Program-made: the position numbers and the translations under genes
In this document: in pieces, positions 25,558 to 34,384 of the stretch
How the letters are laid out: every line of letters starts with the position of its first letter
Numbering within the stretch: position 1 is the first letter of the stretch
Notes under the pieces: generated by a model
Database searches by the model: none
The model's input: only the letters and a program-made list of their open reading frames with translations
Told to the model about the DNA's origin: nothing
Assembly (NCBI GenBank): GCA_910587695.1
Contig: CAJUNC010000007.1
Coordinates: 1-64,000, forward strand
DNA: 64,000 bases
DNA from: an uncultured Lactobacillus sp.
GTDB lineage: Bacteria > Bacillota > Bacilli > Lactobacillales > Lactobacillaceae
Direction: 5' to 3'

Positions 25558-26946
25558 CTAACCGATAATGATTTTCTCAGTCGGCATCTTATAACTCAGA
25601 TCACGATCACGCTTTCTGATAAAGAACATCAAAGTATACAACATCCCGATCCGGCCGACAAACATCAAGACCATGATCACGACCTTACCAACTGTCGACA
25701 AGCTATCCGTGATCCCAAGCGATAGCCCTGTCGTCCCAAAGGCTGAAGCCACTTCAAAGACTAATGACAATAAGGGAGCATCCTCAGTGGCTGAGAGGAT
25801 AAAGACAGCTGAAATACACAACAATGTCGATAAGCTTACGACCACGATCGCTTTTTGGATATCTTCGCGACTGATCCGCCGATTGAAGATATTGATGTTA
25901 TTGCGCCCACGAATAAATGAATACAGATATAGGATAAAGATCCCGATCGTCGTGGTCCGCACTCCACCACCGACAGAACTTGGGCTAGCCCCGATAAACA
26001 TCAACAGTGCCAATAAAAGTAAGGTCGTGTGATTAAAATCACTCATGCTGTTGATCTGAAGCCCCGCATTTCGCGAGGAAACACTGTAAAACATGGCTGA
26101 CATAAAATTATGAACACTGTCTGATCGCAGATGTAAGCCTCCATTTTCTGAAAGATAGAGCAAAACTGTTCCTGCGATCGTAAAGATAGCTGCAAAAAAG
26201 ACCGCTAACTTACAAAAGAGGGAAAATCTAAACTTACGCAACCCGCGATAACGCAATTTATAGAAAAACCAAGCTTCGATCTCAGTCAAAACAGGATATC
26301 CGATACTACCGATGATCACTAAGACCATAATGATCACTAAAAAACCATAGTCTTGACTAAAAGGTGCGATCGAATCACCAGTAACATCAAAACCTGCATT
26401 GGTCACCGCACTGATCGAGATGTACATCCCATGGAAAAGAGCAGCGGAAAAACTATCATAGACGTGACGCCACATGAAATACAGGGAAAACAACAGTCCA
26501 AAGACTAATTGGACCATGATCATCAATCCAAAGACCGAAGTCACTAATTTGACCATCCCACTTAAGCGCGGTTGGTTCATATCAAATTGGATCAGCTGAC
26601 GTTGATGTAACCCGATGCGTCGACCCGTCAAGACCATCGCAACGGTGGCCAACATCGTGACCCCAAAGCCCCCAACTTGGAACAGGACTTCTAGCAAGAT
26701 GACACCATACTCATTATAGACTTGGTCAATCGGAAAAGTCGACAGACCCGTCACACTGATCGTCGAGATCGCCATGAACAAATTATCTAAGATCGTCGTT
26801 TCTGGTGCATCAGGCAACTTGATCCATGGTAAACACAATAGACCAAAAGTAATGATCGTCGCGATGCCGTAATATGCAACTAACAATTGGATCGGGGTCG
26901 CTTCACGATACTTGGCCCTGATCTTTTTCTTTAACCTATAAAACAT
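25558..26946 (-). CDS. TrkH/KtrB family potassium transporter subunit
   Basis: 462 residues, with the four membrane-pore-membrane repeats of the Trk/Ktr/HKT superfamily. The selectivity-filter-like loops are TISVTGLSTFP, ISAVTNAGFDVTG, SVSSRNAGLQINS and ASAFGTTGLSLGIT, each with the central Gly. It forms the K+ pathway and normally needs a cytoplasmic KtrA/TrkA subunit; none is in the window, so the partner must be encoded elsewhere. The gene for a small basic protein precedes it by 25 bases. Confidence 0.93.
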   Translation of the reverse strand: MFYRLKKKIRAKYREATPIQLLVAYYGIATIITFGLLCLPWIKLPDAPETTILDNLFMAISTISVTGLSTFPIDQVYNEYGVILLEVLFQVGGFGVTMLATVAMVLTGRRIGLHQRQLIQFDMNQPRLSGMVKLVTSVFGLMIMVQLVFGLLFSLYFMWRHVYDSFSAALFHGMYISISAVTNAGFDVTGDSIAPFSQDYGFLVIIMVLVIIGSIGYPVLTEIEAWFFYKLRYRGLRKFRFSLFCKLAVFFAAIFTIAGTVLLYLSENGGLHLRSDSVHNFMSAMFYSVSSRNAGLQINSMSDFNHTTLLLLALLMFIGASPSSVGGGVRTTTIGIFILYLYSFIRGRNNINIFNRRISREDIQKAIVVVSLSTLLCISAVFILSATEDAPLLSLVFEVASAFGTTGLSLGITDSLSTVGKVVIMVLMFVGRIGMLYTLMFFIRKRDRDLSYKMPTEKIIIG

Positions 26947-26971
26947 TTTTAAACTATCCTAACTTGGCGAT

Positions 26972-27220
26972 CTATTTGATCACCTGCATTTTTGAATAAC
27001 TGATCACGATCTTTTGTTTCAACTCGATCGCCGTAACTGTATTCTCAAATTCAGGGTCAAAGATGATGATCGCCGAATTACGCAACTGCTTTTCGACGGT
27101 CCCCTTGTAGTGATGGCGCTGATAAACAAACTCGACATGGGTCCCAGGGACAAACGGCTTACCTTTAGCTGAAATTTCGATCTTCTTTTCTTCATTTCGC
27201 CGTGGCTTTCTTTTTTCCAT
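26972..27220 (-). CDS. Small DUF2187-like basic protein
   Basis: 82 residues. The first 25 are highly basic (EKRKPRRNEEKK...). The rest has the KOW/SH3-like pattern PGTHVEFVYQRHHYKGTVEKQLRNSAIIIF, matching the DUF2187 (YkvS) layout as I remember it. Function unknown; RNA binding is possible from charge and fold. The first ATG touches AAGGGAG, so the second ATG at 27220, nine bases downstream, is chosen. A TATAAT at 27253-27258 on the minus strand may drive it and the potassium transporter. Confidence 0.7.
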   Translation of the reverse strand: MEKRKPRRNEEKKIEISAKGKPFVPGTHVEFVYQRHHYKGTVEKQLRNSAIIIFDPEFENTVTAIELKQKIVISYSKMQVIK

Positions 27221-27296
27221 CTTTTTCATCTCCCTTACTTAAATACGTCTCCATTATAACGCAGATCCAACTTGATTTAAGAGATGAGATCCCCTA

Positions 27297-28556
27297 TCAA
27301 ACATCTTTTCTGAGCATCGTCAATGATTGGCGTAAGGAAGCCCAGATCCCTTTTTGATTGTAGACTAATACATTTACTCGATACATTCTAGCAGAAAAGG
27401 CAGCTAAGACCAAGGTGCTCAAGACTAAAATAACCAGGGAAATACTTGCACCCATGATCCCTGCTGTTCCATTGGCTAAAACGATCGGCATCAAGATCAT
27501 GGAGAAAAATGGAATATAGCTACAGATCGTCACGATAAAGTTGCTTGGATCATTTGTAGCAACGACTAAGCCTAGCATGTAACCTGCCATCACCAAATAC
27601 GTTACTGGCATGATCGCTTTTGGTGCATCCTCGGCCCGATTGACCAAAGAACCACACAAAGCAGCTAAGACCGCATAAAAGAGGGCACCAGCCAGAATAA
27701 AGAAGATCAACAAGATGATAAAACTCGGTTCGATCCCGGTGAAATTTAAATTAGCTAACATTTCATTTAGGCTACTGCTATCACGCATGACAAAGGCTCC
27801 AACTCCGAGCAAGAGCCCCGTTGCTACCAATTGAGTCAAAGTGGCTAAGATCACCCCTAATAATTTACCGTAGAAATGTGTCTTAGCATTTGTACTGGAT
27901 AAGATGACTTCCATGATCCGCATTCCTTTTTCACCCGCGATCTCTTGAGCAATCAAACTCGCATAGGTCAAAACTAAAAAGAACGTGAAGATACAAGCTG
28001 CATAACTCAAGGCAAATTTGACCCCTGAGCTATCATTTGACGTCTTGACTTTGCCATCATCAGTAAAGAAGATCTCTTTACCTTCAAGCTTAGCTGGTTG
28101 CAATAGTTCGAAAACTTGGTCTTGTGTCAACTTATATTCACCTGCTTTAAGCGAGGTCTGTAAGCCATTTAGTCCCTGTTGGAGATTAGCCATCGTAGCA
28201 TCGTCGGGGACATTTTCGCCATAGACAGTGCTGGTCAACTTACCATTTTTTTGAGTCAAGACTAAGTAATGATCTAACTTTTCAGCTTGTACCTGCTTTT
28301 GAGCCTCCTTGACTGAATCCACCTGTTTTAACTTCAGATCAGGCAATTTTTGTTGCACTAAAGCTTTGGCTAAAACTGGTTGATCGGAATAGATCCCGAT
28401 CTTAGTCGTCTCTTGTCCGCTATCCATGATCGCACCGATCAAAAAGCCGACCAATACCACGATAAATGGCATAAATACCCCGATCAAAAAACTCGGTGAT
28501 TTGACCGTTTTACGATATACATCACTTGCGATCACCCATAATTTCTCAAAATTCAT
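27297..28556 (-). CDS. ABC-2 type exporter permease (NatB/YhaP-like)
   Basis: 419 residues. One N-terminal span (about 20-45), a large outer domain (about 50-180) and five to six C-terminal spans with the ABC-2 stretch AGEKGMRIMEVILSSTNAKTHFYGKLLGV are seen, the layout of NatB/YhaP sodium or drug exporters. ATG at 28556 overlaps the stop of the ATPase gene by 11 bases (ATGAATTTTGA); the Shine-Dalgarno AAGGCGGG is inside that gene. The exported substrate is unknown. Confidence 0.88.
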   Translation of the reverse strand: MNFEKLWVIASDVYRKTVKSPSFLIGVFMPFIVVLVGFLIGAIMDSGQETTKIGIYSDQPVLAKALVQQKLPDLKLKQVDSVKEAQKQVQAEKLDHYLVLTQKNGKLTSTVYGENVPDDATMANLQQGLNGLQTSLKAGEYKLTQDQVFELLQPAKLEGKEIFFTDDGKVKTSNDSSGVKFALSYAACIFTFFLVLTYASLIAQEIAGEKGMRIMEVILSSTNAKTHFYGKLLGVILATLTQLVATGLLLGVGAFVMRDSSSLNEMLANLNFTGIEPSFIILLIFFILAGALFYAVLAALCGSLVNRAEDAPKAIMPVTYLVMAGYMLGLVVATNDPSNFIVTICSYIPFFSMILMPIVLANGTAGIMGASISLVILVLSTLVLAAFSARMYRVNVLVYNQKGIWASLRQSLTMLRKDV

Positions 28557-29445
28557 CTTTTTCACCCGCCTTTAGTTTGAAGATCTCTTCTAGTGTCAAC
28601 GTTTCTTGGCTAAAGGTCGGGATATATCCATCCTTTGTTGCCAGTTCAAACAATTTTCGTCCAGCTGCTGGGTCAGACAAAGTTATCTCTAACCTTCGTC
28701 TACTCTCTTTGACATCCACTACCCCTAAGACCGCTTGAACCTCAGCTTTAGTCAATGGTGATTCCAAAAAGACTTTGATCTTACCAAACGAATCTTTGAT
28801 GTCTTGAACTTTGCCCGCCAAAACTTGCCGACCATCTTTGATCATCACTAGGCGATCACAGATCTGTTCTACATTTGCCATGTTATGACTTGAAAAGATC
28901 ACACAAGAACCTTGTTTGCGCAAAGCGATGATCGCATCCTGCATGATCTGAGCATTGACAGGATCTAGCCCACTAAAAGGTTCATCTAAAATGACTAATT
29001 TGGGCTCATGGATCAAAGTGGTGATCAACTGGACTTTTTGTTGATTTCCCTTGGATAAAGATTTGATCTTATCAGTCTTTTTACCTTTAACTTGCAAATG
29101 CTCCATCCAATAATCGAGTTTTCCTTTGATCTCACGTGGTGTTTTTCCACGTAATTTCCCAAAGTACATGACTTGTTGTTCGATCGTTTCTTTAGGATAA
29201 AGGCCCCGTTCTTCGGGCAAATAACCGATCAGATCTTTTTGTTTTTCACCGATCTTTTCGCCATTCCAGAGAACTTTCCCTGCTGTTGGTTGCATCAAGC
29301 CCAACAACATCCGAAAAGTCGTCGTCTTGCCCGAACCATTTTGACCCACAAGCCCCAAGATCTCACCGTCTTTTATCTCAAAAGACAGATCTTGTACGGC
29401 TTTTAGAGTGCCAAAGTTTTTAGCTAAGTGTTCCACCGATAACAT
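28546..29445 (-). CDS. ABC transporter ATPase (NatA/YhaQ-like)
   Basis: 299 residues. Walker A GQNGSGKT at 34-41, signature LSKGNQQKVQLI, Walker B LVILDEPFSGLDP, switch His in SSHNM, then a C-terminal DUF4162-type extension after about 215. It powers the permease encoded next. The preceding DUF1836 gene ends 10 bases upstream, so the three form an operon. Confidence 0.94.
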   Translation of the reverse strand: MLSVEHLAKNFGTLKAVQDLSFEIKDGEILGLVGQNGSGKTTTFRMLLGLMQPTAGKVLWNGEKIGEKQKDLIGYLPEERGLYPKETIEQQVMYFGKLRGKTPREIKGKLDYWMEHLQVKGKKTDKIKSLSKGNQQKVQLITTLIHEPKLVILDEPFSGLDPVNAQIMQDAIIALRKQGSCVIFSSHNMANVEQICDRLVMIKDGRQVLAGKVQDIKDSFGKIKVFLESPLTKAEVQAVLGVVDVKESRRRLEITLSDPAAGRKLFELATKDGYIPTFSQETLTLEEIFKLKAGEKDEF

Positions 29446-29455
29446 TTATTCCACC

Positions 29456-29959
29456 TCAGTTTCTTTGTCGTACCATCTGAAAATATTTTTCCAGATAGAT
29501 CTTATGTGCAGCTGCAATGATAATATTGTACAACATGACCTTTTGCTCGGAACGCTCCCCCGTTTCAAAACTCAACGCTTGCTCTTCAAAGACTGCGAGC
29601 AATGTCTGTTCCAACTCTTCACGAAAATACGTGTATGCGGTTTGGATCGGATACGTCTCGCGTTGTACTTTGACAAGCAATTTTAAATCATCTAAGGCTA
29701 AGACCGTCTTAGAAATGGTGATAAAAAAAAGATAAGCGATCTGCTCGCGCGAATATTGTTTCTTTTCTGGTCGAGCGATCATTTTTTTCTTAACATAATT
29801 GCTGATCATTGATGGGGTCAGTTCACTACCTAAAAGTGGTTCTAGATACTTGTTGATAAATGTAGCTGTCTGTTCCAAATAAAGTCCCACATCAGGTATC
29901 TCTTCAAAAGTAGGAAGTTTAAAGTAAGTAGCATTCTCCTGTTGTAAAATTTTTTTCAT
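29456..29959 (-). CDS. DUF1836 protein (putative HTH regulator)
   Basis: 167 residues. The family core is present: a MerR-like N-terminal part with LTPSMISNYVKKKMIARPEKKQYSREQIAYLFFI (about 52-86), then a helical domain. DUF1836 proteins are uncharacterised but look like DNA-binding regulators. As first gene of the ABC exporter operon it could regulate that operon (inference). ATG follows GAAAGGATG; a TATAAT lies about 25 bases upstream of the ATG on the minus strand. Confidence 0.8.
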   Translation of the reverse strand: MKKILQQENATYFKLPTFEEIPDVGLYLEQTATFINKYLEPLLGSELTPSMISNYVKKKMIARPEKKQYSREQIAYLFFITISKTVLALDDLKLLVKVQRETYPIQTAYTYFREELEQTLLAVFEEQALSFETGERSEQKVMLYNIIIAAAHKIYLEKYFQMVRQRN

Positions 29960-30018
29960 TGTTTACATCCTTTCCTAAATTATAGCTTATCCTTTCTTGT
30001 TCACGCTATCAATATCTT

Positions 30019-30047
30019 TTGACAAATCGATAACATCTGTTTATACT
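30019..30047 (+). promoter_or_regulatory. degV promoter
   Basis: TTGACA (30019-30024), 17-base spacer, TATACT (30042-30047), a near-consensus promoter diverging from the DUF1836 operon. Confidence 0.85.
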
Positions 30048-30117
30048 CAAATATACCATAAGTTTTTTAAAAACCGATAAAAAAGTATACAAAAACTTCT
30101 ACAAAGGAATAATAGAG

Positions 30118-30948
30118 ATGAAATATAAGATCATTGCCGATTCCGGCTCAAATGTAACAACTTTAGCAGACACGGATTTTGCCAGTGTACCGATCACGAT
30201 CATGGCTGGTGGCAAAGAATACATCGATGATATCGACTTAGATGTCTTAGCGATGACCGATGAATTACGCGAATTATCCACCAAGAGCAGTACTGCTTGT
30301 CCCAATATCGATCAGTGGCTAACTGCCTTTGGTCAAGCTGATATCATCGTGGCCGTCACGATCACTGGCGCGTTATCGGGGAGCTATTCTGCTGCTATGC
30401 AAGCACGAAAACAATATTTAGAAAAACATCCTAACGCCCAGATCCTTGTTTTAGATTCGCAGTCAGCTGGACCACGGATGCAACTTTTGCTCGAATACGC
30501 CGCTAAATTATTCGCAGCTAATGCACCTTTTAACGAGATCAAAAGCAAATTAACGGCTTATCAACAACACACGGGGCTTTTGTTCTCACTTGAATCCCTG
30601 ACCAACTTAGTCAATAATGGACGGATCAGTGCTACGGCAGCTATGATCTCAAACATGCTCAAGCTGCGCATCGTCGGAACTGATACTAAAGGAAAACTTA
30701 CTCCTGTCGGCAAAGCCCGCGGACAAGCAAAAGCTATCAGTCTATTGTTAAAAGAAATGCAGGCGCAAGGTTTTAACGGTAAAAAAGCCTGCATCGCCCA
30801 TTGCTTCAATGAAACTGGGGCCAAGTTACTTTCCCAAAAGATCAAGGAAGCTTATCCTGATTGTGCGATAACGCTCACTACAACTCGTGGTGTTTGCAGC
30901 TATTACGCTGAAGTCGGGGGGTTGATGGTCGGCTTTGAAAAACAATAA
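30118..30948 (+). CDS. DegV family fatty-acid-binding protein
   Basis: 276 residues. N-terminal KIIADSGSNVT, the VAVTITGALSGSYSAAMQAR stretch with the conserved Ser pair, VLDSQSAGPRM, and the lipid-binding C-terminal domain. DegV/FakB proteins bind fatty acids for phosphorylation by FakA, feeding exogenous lipid into membranes; no fakA is here. ATG is preceded by AAAGGAATAATAG. Confidence 0.93.
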   Translation: MKYKIIADSGSNVTTLADTDFASVPITIMAGGKEYIDDIDLDVLAMTDELRELSTKSSTACPNIDQWLTAFGQADIIVAVTITGALSGSYSAAMQARKQYLEKHPNAQILVLDSQSAGPRMQLLLEYAAKLFAANAPFNEIKSKLTAYQQHTGLLFSLESLTNLVNNGRISATAAMISNMLKLRIVGTDTKGKLTPVGKARGQAKAISLLLKEMQAQGFNGKKACIAHCFNETGAKLLSQKIKEAYPDCAITLTTTRGVCSYYAEVGGLMVGFEKQ

Positions 30949-30964
30949 TATATACTAATCGCCT

Positions 30965-31116
30965 AGAGTATCACTATGATGCAAAATACGCATCTGAGTT
31001 ATATAGCTTAAACGTGTTCGACAACTCCTTGTAAATAACGAGAGTGCCACTATGATGCAAAAATACGCATCTGAGCTATATAGCCGAAACGTGTTCGACA
31101 GCACAACTCCTAGTAG
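30965..31116 (+). repeat. Two tandem 76-bp copies of an intergenic repeat
   Basis: Units start at 30965 (AGAGTATCACTATGATGC...) and 31041 (AGAGTGCCACTATGATGC...). They share ACTATGATGCAAAATACGC, then ATCTGAG(T/C)TATATAGC, then AAACGTGTTCGACA. The second unit runs into the palindrome at 31091. No reading frame fits the repeat. Confidence 0.85.
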
Positions 31117-31201
31117 ATAATAAAAGAACCGCTATGATGCAAAATACGCATCATAGCGGTTCTTTTATTATCTATACGGAGCTACCCGTGCTGTCGAACA
31201 C
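31091..31201. repeat. 111-bp near-perfect palindrome, also terminator of the flanking genes
   Basis: Outer arms GTGTTCGACAGCAC (31091-31104) and GTGCTGTCGAACAC (31188-31201) enclose a second inverted repeat. Its core is ATAATAAAAGAACCGCTATG / CATAGCGGTTCTTTTATTAT around GATGCAAAATACGCAT. It ends two bases before the yhgE stop, so the A/T-flanked core can act as bidirectional terminator for the convergent degV and YhgE/Pip genes. The outer arms are not needed for that. Confidence 0.88.
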
Positions 31202-31202
31202 T

Positions 31203-34136
31203 CTAGTCGTTTAAGTTTTGATCCTCTACATCAACGTAAGTAACTTTACTACGTTCAGCATTCATTGCTACCCAAAGTAAAGCGATCGAAGCGATGATAT
31301 AGATCAATTGGACTCCGACAGAGATCCAAACTTGATTTGCACCTAGACCTGATGTCAATGATTCACGGAAACCGTAAACTGAGTAAGTCATTGGCAAGAA
31401 TGGATTTACCATTTGGAAGAACCCGCCCATCGCACGGGTAACTTGAATTGGGAAGGACCCACCACAAGAACCTAGCTGGATGACCAAGAAGATGATCCCT
31501 AGGAAACGTCCGATATTGCCAAACGCAACTGCCAAGAACATCACGATAAAGGTACTTGCAAGGGCAAAGAACCAAGCATTGATCAAGGTTGCCCCTAAGT
31601 GATCTGGGTGTAAGCCAGCTGCCATCATCAAGAGAACTTCAACTACTGAAGTCCCAGTAGCAACAAGAGCACCAACTGAGAGCTTGCTCAACCACCATTC
31701 TGTTGCACTAGCATCTGGATCGGATAAGCGACGTACTGGGTAAACTAAGTTGAAGACCAAAGCACCAACATACAATGCAACTGATAGCATGTATGGAGCT
31801 AAAGCATAACCATAGTTTGGTACATAACTGTAACTCTTATGCTTGAGTTCAGTTGGAGAAGCAAACATATTTGAAGTCTTAGAAGATAAGTTCTTCGTAT
31901 TATCGTTTACTTGTTCTGAACCTTGTGCCAAGACCTTAGCTAATTTACTATTGCCTTGTTCTAATTGAGTAGCACCAGCAGCCAATTTAGGTGAGTTAGC
32001 GTTCAATTGTTGGGTCCCATTAGCTAATTGGTTCACGCCAGATGTCAAAGTAGGAACTTGAGCATTCATTTGGCCTAAACCACCGGCTAATTGACTTGCA
32101 CCACTGCGTAAAGCAGCTGAGTTAGCAGCAAGTTGGCTCGTACCAGCAGCAAGTTGGTCGATACCGCCTGTCAATGTTGGCACTTGTGCGTTCAATTGGC
32201 CTAAACCACCAGCCAATTGGTTTGCGCCTGATGTCAAAGCACTAGAGTTAGCTACAAGTTGACCTGTACCAGAAGCAAGTTGATCGATCCCACCTGTCAA
32301 CGTTGGTACTTGACCATTCAATTGGCCTAAACCACCGGCTAATTGATTTGCACCTGATGTCAAAGCTTGGTTATTAGCAACTAATTTGCTTGCACCAGCA
32401 TAAGCTTGGTCCACACCTAATGTGTATTCATTAACACCAGATTTCAAAGTTGCTGAACCAGTAGCTAACTTATCAGCCCCTGCTCTCAACTCTTCTAATT
32501 GTGAAGTTAGCCCTTGAAGATCATCCAATTTGGAAGTATCTACTGTATTCAACTTGTCTAGCAAGGCATTTACTTGTGTGACATATCCTTGCATTTGTTG
32601 AGCATTTTGCAAGAGCGGTGCTAAGCTATTTTGTGCTTGTGTCAATTGTTCTTTAAATGTTTGTGCTGCCGCACCAGCTGCTTGAATGTTTTGACCAGCT
32701 GCTTGGTTCTTAGCGATCGCATCAGCTAATTTTTGTTGATCTTCAGCAGATAACTTATCTTTATTAGCTGCAAGCACTTCACCAACTTCTTTAGCTGATC
32801 CGGAAATATTGTTTCCTGCGCTGCCTAAATTCGTTGTTAGCTCTTGACTGAACTTATCAGCACTTGAATTGATCCCACCTAATAGAGTAGGTAAACCGTT
32901 CATTGTATTTTGCAATTCTTGCAATTGTTTTTGGATCGCAGGTGCATTTTGTTTCAATTGCTTCAAACCTGCGATCGCTTGTTTAGTATCATTAGAGTTC
33001 AACTGATCAATAATAGTAGCTGTCTTAGAATTGATCATGTTTGCCAACACTTGGTTACCAGCAGCTAGATCGCTAGCACCTTGTCTAAGTGCATCTGAGT
33101 TAGCATGTAATTTAGCTAAACCACCATTTAATTGAGCTACTCCAGCAGTATAAGTGTTCAAACCACTATTCAATGTATTTGAACCAGTAGCTAATTGACC
33201 AACACCACTAGCTAATGCGCCGGTACCATTTTGTAATCGTAAGACACCATTATTGACTTGACCCACACCGTTTGTATATGTGCCCAAACCATTTGCCAAC
33301 GTATTAGATCCAGTGGCTAATTGGCCCACACCACTAGCTAATGCGCCAGTACCATTTTGTAATTGGGAAACACCGTTGTTTACTTGGTCAACACCGGCTG
33401 TATAAGTGTTGATCCCATTAGCTAAAGTATTTGAACCGTCAGCTAACTTCAAAACACCTTGGCCCAAAGGTACCACACCAGTTCGCAACTTGATCACACC
33501 GTCATTTACTTGGGAGACACCGGCTGTGTAGGTATTGATCCCATCAGATAAAGTCTTTGAACCATCGCTGAGTTGTTTTGAACCCTTAGCTGCCGTGTTA
33601 AAGCCCTTACCGACTTGCTTGATCACCCCAAAGACTGTATCTGCATATGACGTTGAAACAGTTTCTTTGACCTGAGCATTAACTTGTTTAGCCCCTTCTT
33701 CACTGATAACTTTACCGATATAGTTGAGGGAGTCATTGGTCGTATATTGTAATTCCATCTTCTTAGGATCTTTGTCCAAAACAGTTGTTGCATTCTTGGA
33801 GAAGTCCTTAGGGATCGTAATTACCATATAGTATTCTTTATGGCTAAGACCATATTCAGCATCTTTTTTAGAAACAAAATGCCAATCTAAACCATCATTT
33901 TTCTTCAAATTCTTGACTAACTGATCACCCACATCGAGTTTCTTACCGCGGAAATTTACCGCTCTGTCTTCATTAACTACGGCTACAGGTAAATACTTAG
34001 CATCGCCGTATGGATTCCAAACAGATTTCAAGAAGAACACAGAGTATAAGAATGGGATAAACATAATAGCCAAAATTGCAGCTAAAAGCATCTTTTGACT
34101 CTTGATATGTTTAAATTCAGCTTTGATCGTCTTCAA
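31203..34136 (-). CDS. YhgE/Pip family membrane protein with long repeat region
   Basis: 977 residues. An N-terminal span (about 16-36) precedes an outer domain like ABC-2 exporters (PVAVVNEDRAV...), a middle region (about 165-780) and five to six C-terminal spans (about 790-965). The middle consists of degenerate 7- to 14-residue units of the LASGVGQLATGSNTL and GANQLAGGLGQLN type with an Ala/Gln-rich insert. YhgE/Pip proteins include the phage-infection protein of Lactococcus and partners of type VII secretion-like systems. The start is TTG ten bases behind GGAG. Long for the family because of the repeats. Confidence 0.92.
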   Translation of the reverse strand: MKTIKAEFKHIKSQKMLLAAILAIMFIPFLYSVFFLKSVWNPYGDAKYLPVAVVNEDRAVNFRGKKLDVGDQLVKNLKKNDGLDWHFVSKKDAEYGLSHKEYYMVITIPKDFSKNATTVLDKDPKKMELQYTTNDSLNYIGKVISEEGAKQVNAQVKETVSTSYADTVFGVIKQVGKGFNTAAKGSKQLSDGSKTLSDGINTYTAGVSQVNDGVIKLRTGVVPLGQGVLKLADGSNTLANGINTYTAGVDQVNNGVSQLQNGTGALASGVGQLATGSNTLANGLGTYTNGVGQVNNGVLRLQNGTGALASGVGQLATGSNTLNSGLNTYTAGVAQLNGGLAKLHANSDALRQGASDLAAGNQVLANMINSKTATIIDQLNSNDTKQAIAGLKQLKQNAPAIQKQLQELQNTMNGLPTLLGGINSSADKFSQELTTNLGSAGNNISGSAKEVGEVLAANKDKLSAEDQQKLADAIAKNQAAGQNIQAAGAAAQTFKEQLTQAQNSLAPLLQNAQQMQGYVTQVNALLDKLNTVDTSKLDDLQGLTSQLEELRAGADKLATGSATLKSGVNEYTLGVDQAYAGASKLVANNQALTSGANQLAGGLGQLNGQVPTLTGGIDQLASGTGQLVANSSALTSGANQLAGGLGQLNAQVPTLTGGIDQLAAGTSQLAANSAALRSGASQLAGGLGQMNAQVPTLTSGVNQLANGTQQLNANSPKLAAGATQLEQGNSKLAKVLAQGSEQVNDNTKNLSSKTSNMFASPTELKHKSYSYVPNYGYALAPYMLSVALYVGALVFNLVYPVRRLSDPDASATEWWLSKLSVGALVATGTSVVEVLLMMAAGLHPDHLGATLINAWFFALASTFIVMFLAVAFGNIGRFLGIIFLVIQLGSCGGSFPIQVTRAMGGFFQMVNPFLPMTYSVYGFRESLTSGLGANQVWISVGVQLIYIIASIALLWVAMNAERSKVTYVDVEDQNLND

Positions 34137-34180
34137 GATAATTTCACTCCTTAACCTATAATAATTTATTGCTGTCTAAT

Positions 34181-34209
34181 AATATACACTGAATGTCCAC
34201 GAAAAACAA
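34181..34209 (-). promoter_or_regulatory. Promoter of the YhgE/Pip gene
   Basis: TTGTTT (34209-34204), 17-base spacer, TATATT (34186-34181) with TG upstream, minus strand. Confidence 0.5.
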
Positions 34210-34329
34210 ATTATAATATTTTATATATATAATGCTATGTAAACGGAAACACCCTTGATAGACATAGTTTTGCTCCTTAAAATGCTTCAAAATTTTTTTC
34301 AAAAGTGCGACAGATATCTCAAAATGTAC

Positions 34330-34368
34330 AAAAAACGACTACTGCGATCACTTGATCTCAGTAGTCGT
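34330..34368 (-). terminator. Terminator after dacA
   Basis: Minus strand ACGACTACTGAGATCA / TGATCGCAGTAGTCGTTTTTTG: long stem with T-run directly after the stop. Confidence 0.9.
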
Positions 34369-34384
34369 CGGGTATGCGCTAGTT

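Noticed and set aside
30965..31201. Repeats that could be mistaken for a CRISPR array
   Set aside because: Only two 76-bp units with identical interiors, no unique spacers of constant length, and no cas genes nearby.
31990..33600. Long DNA repeats in this interval
   Set aside because: They are coding repeats of the YhgE/Pip stalk in frame, not an independent element.
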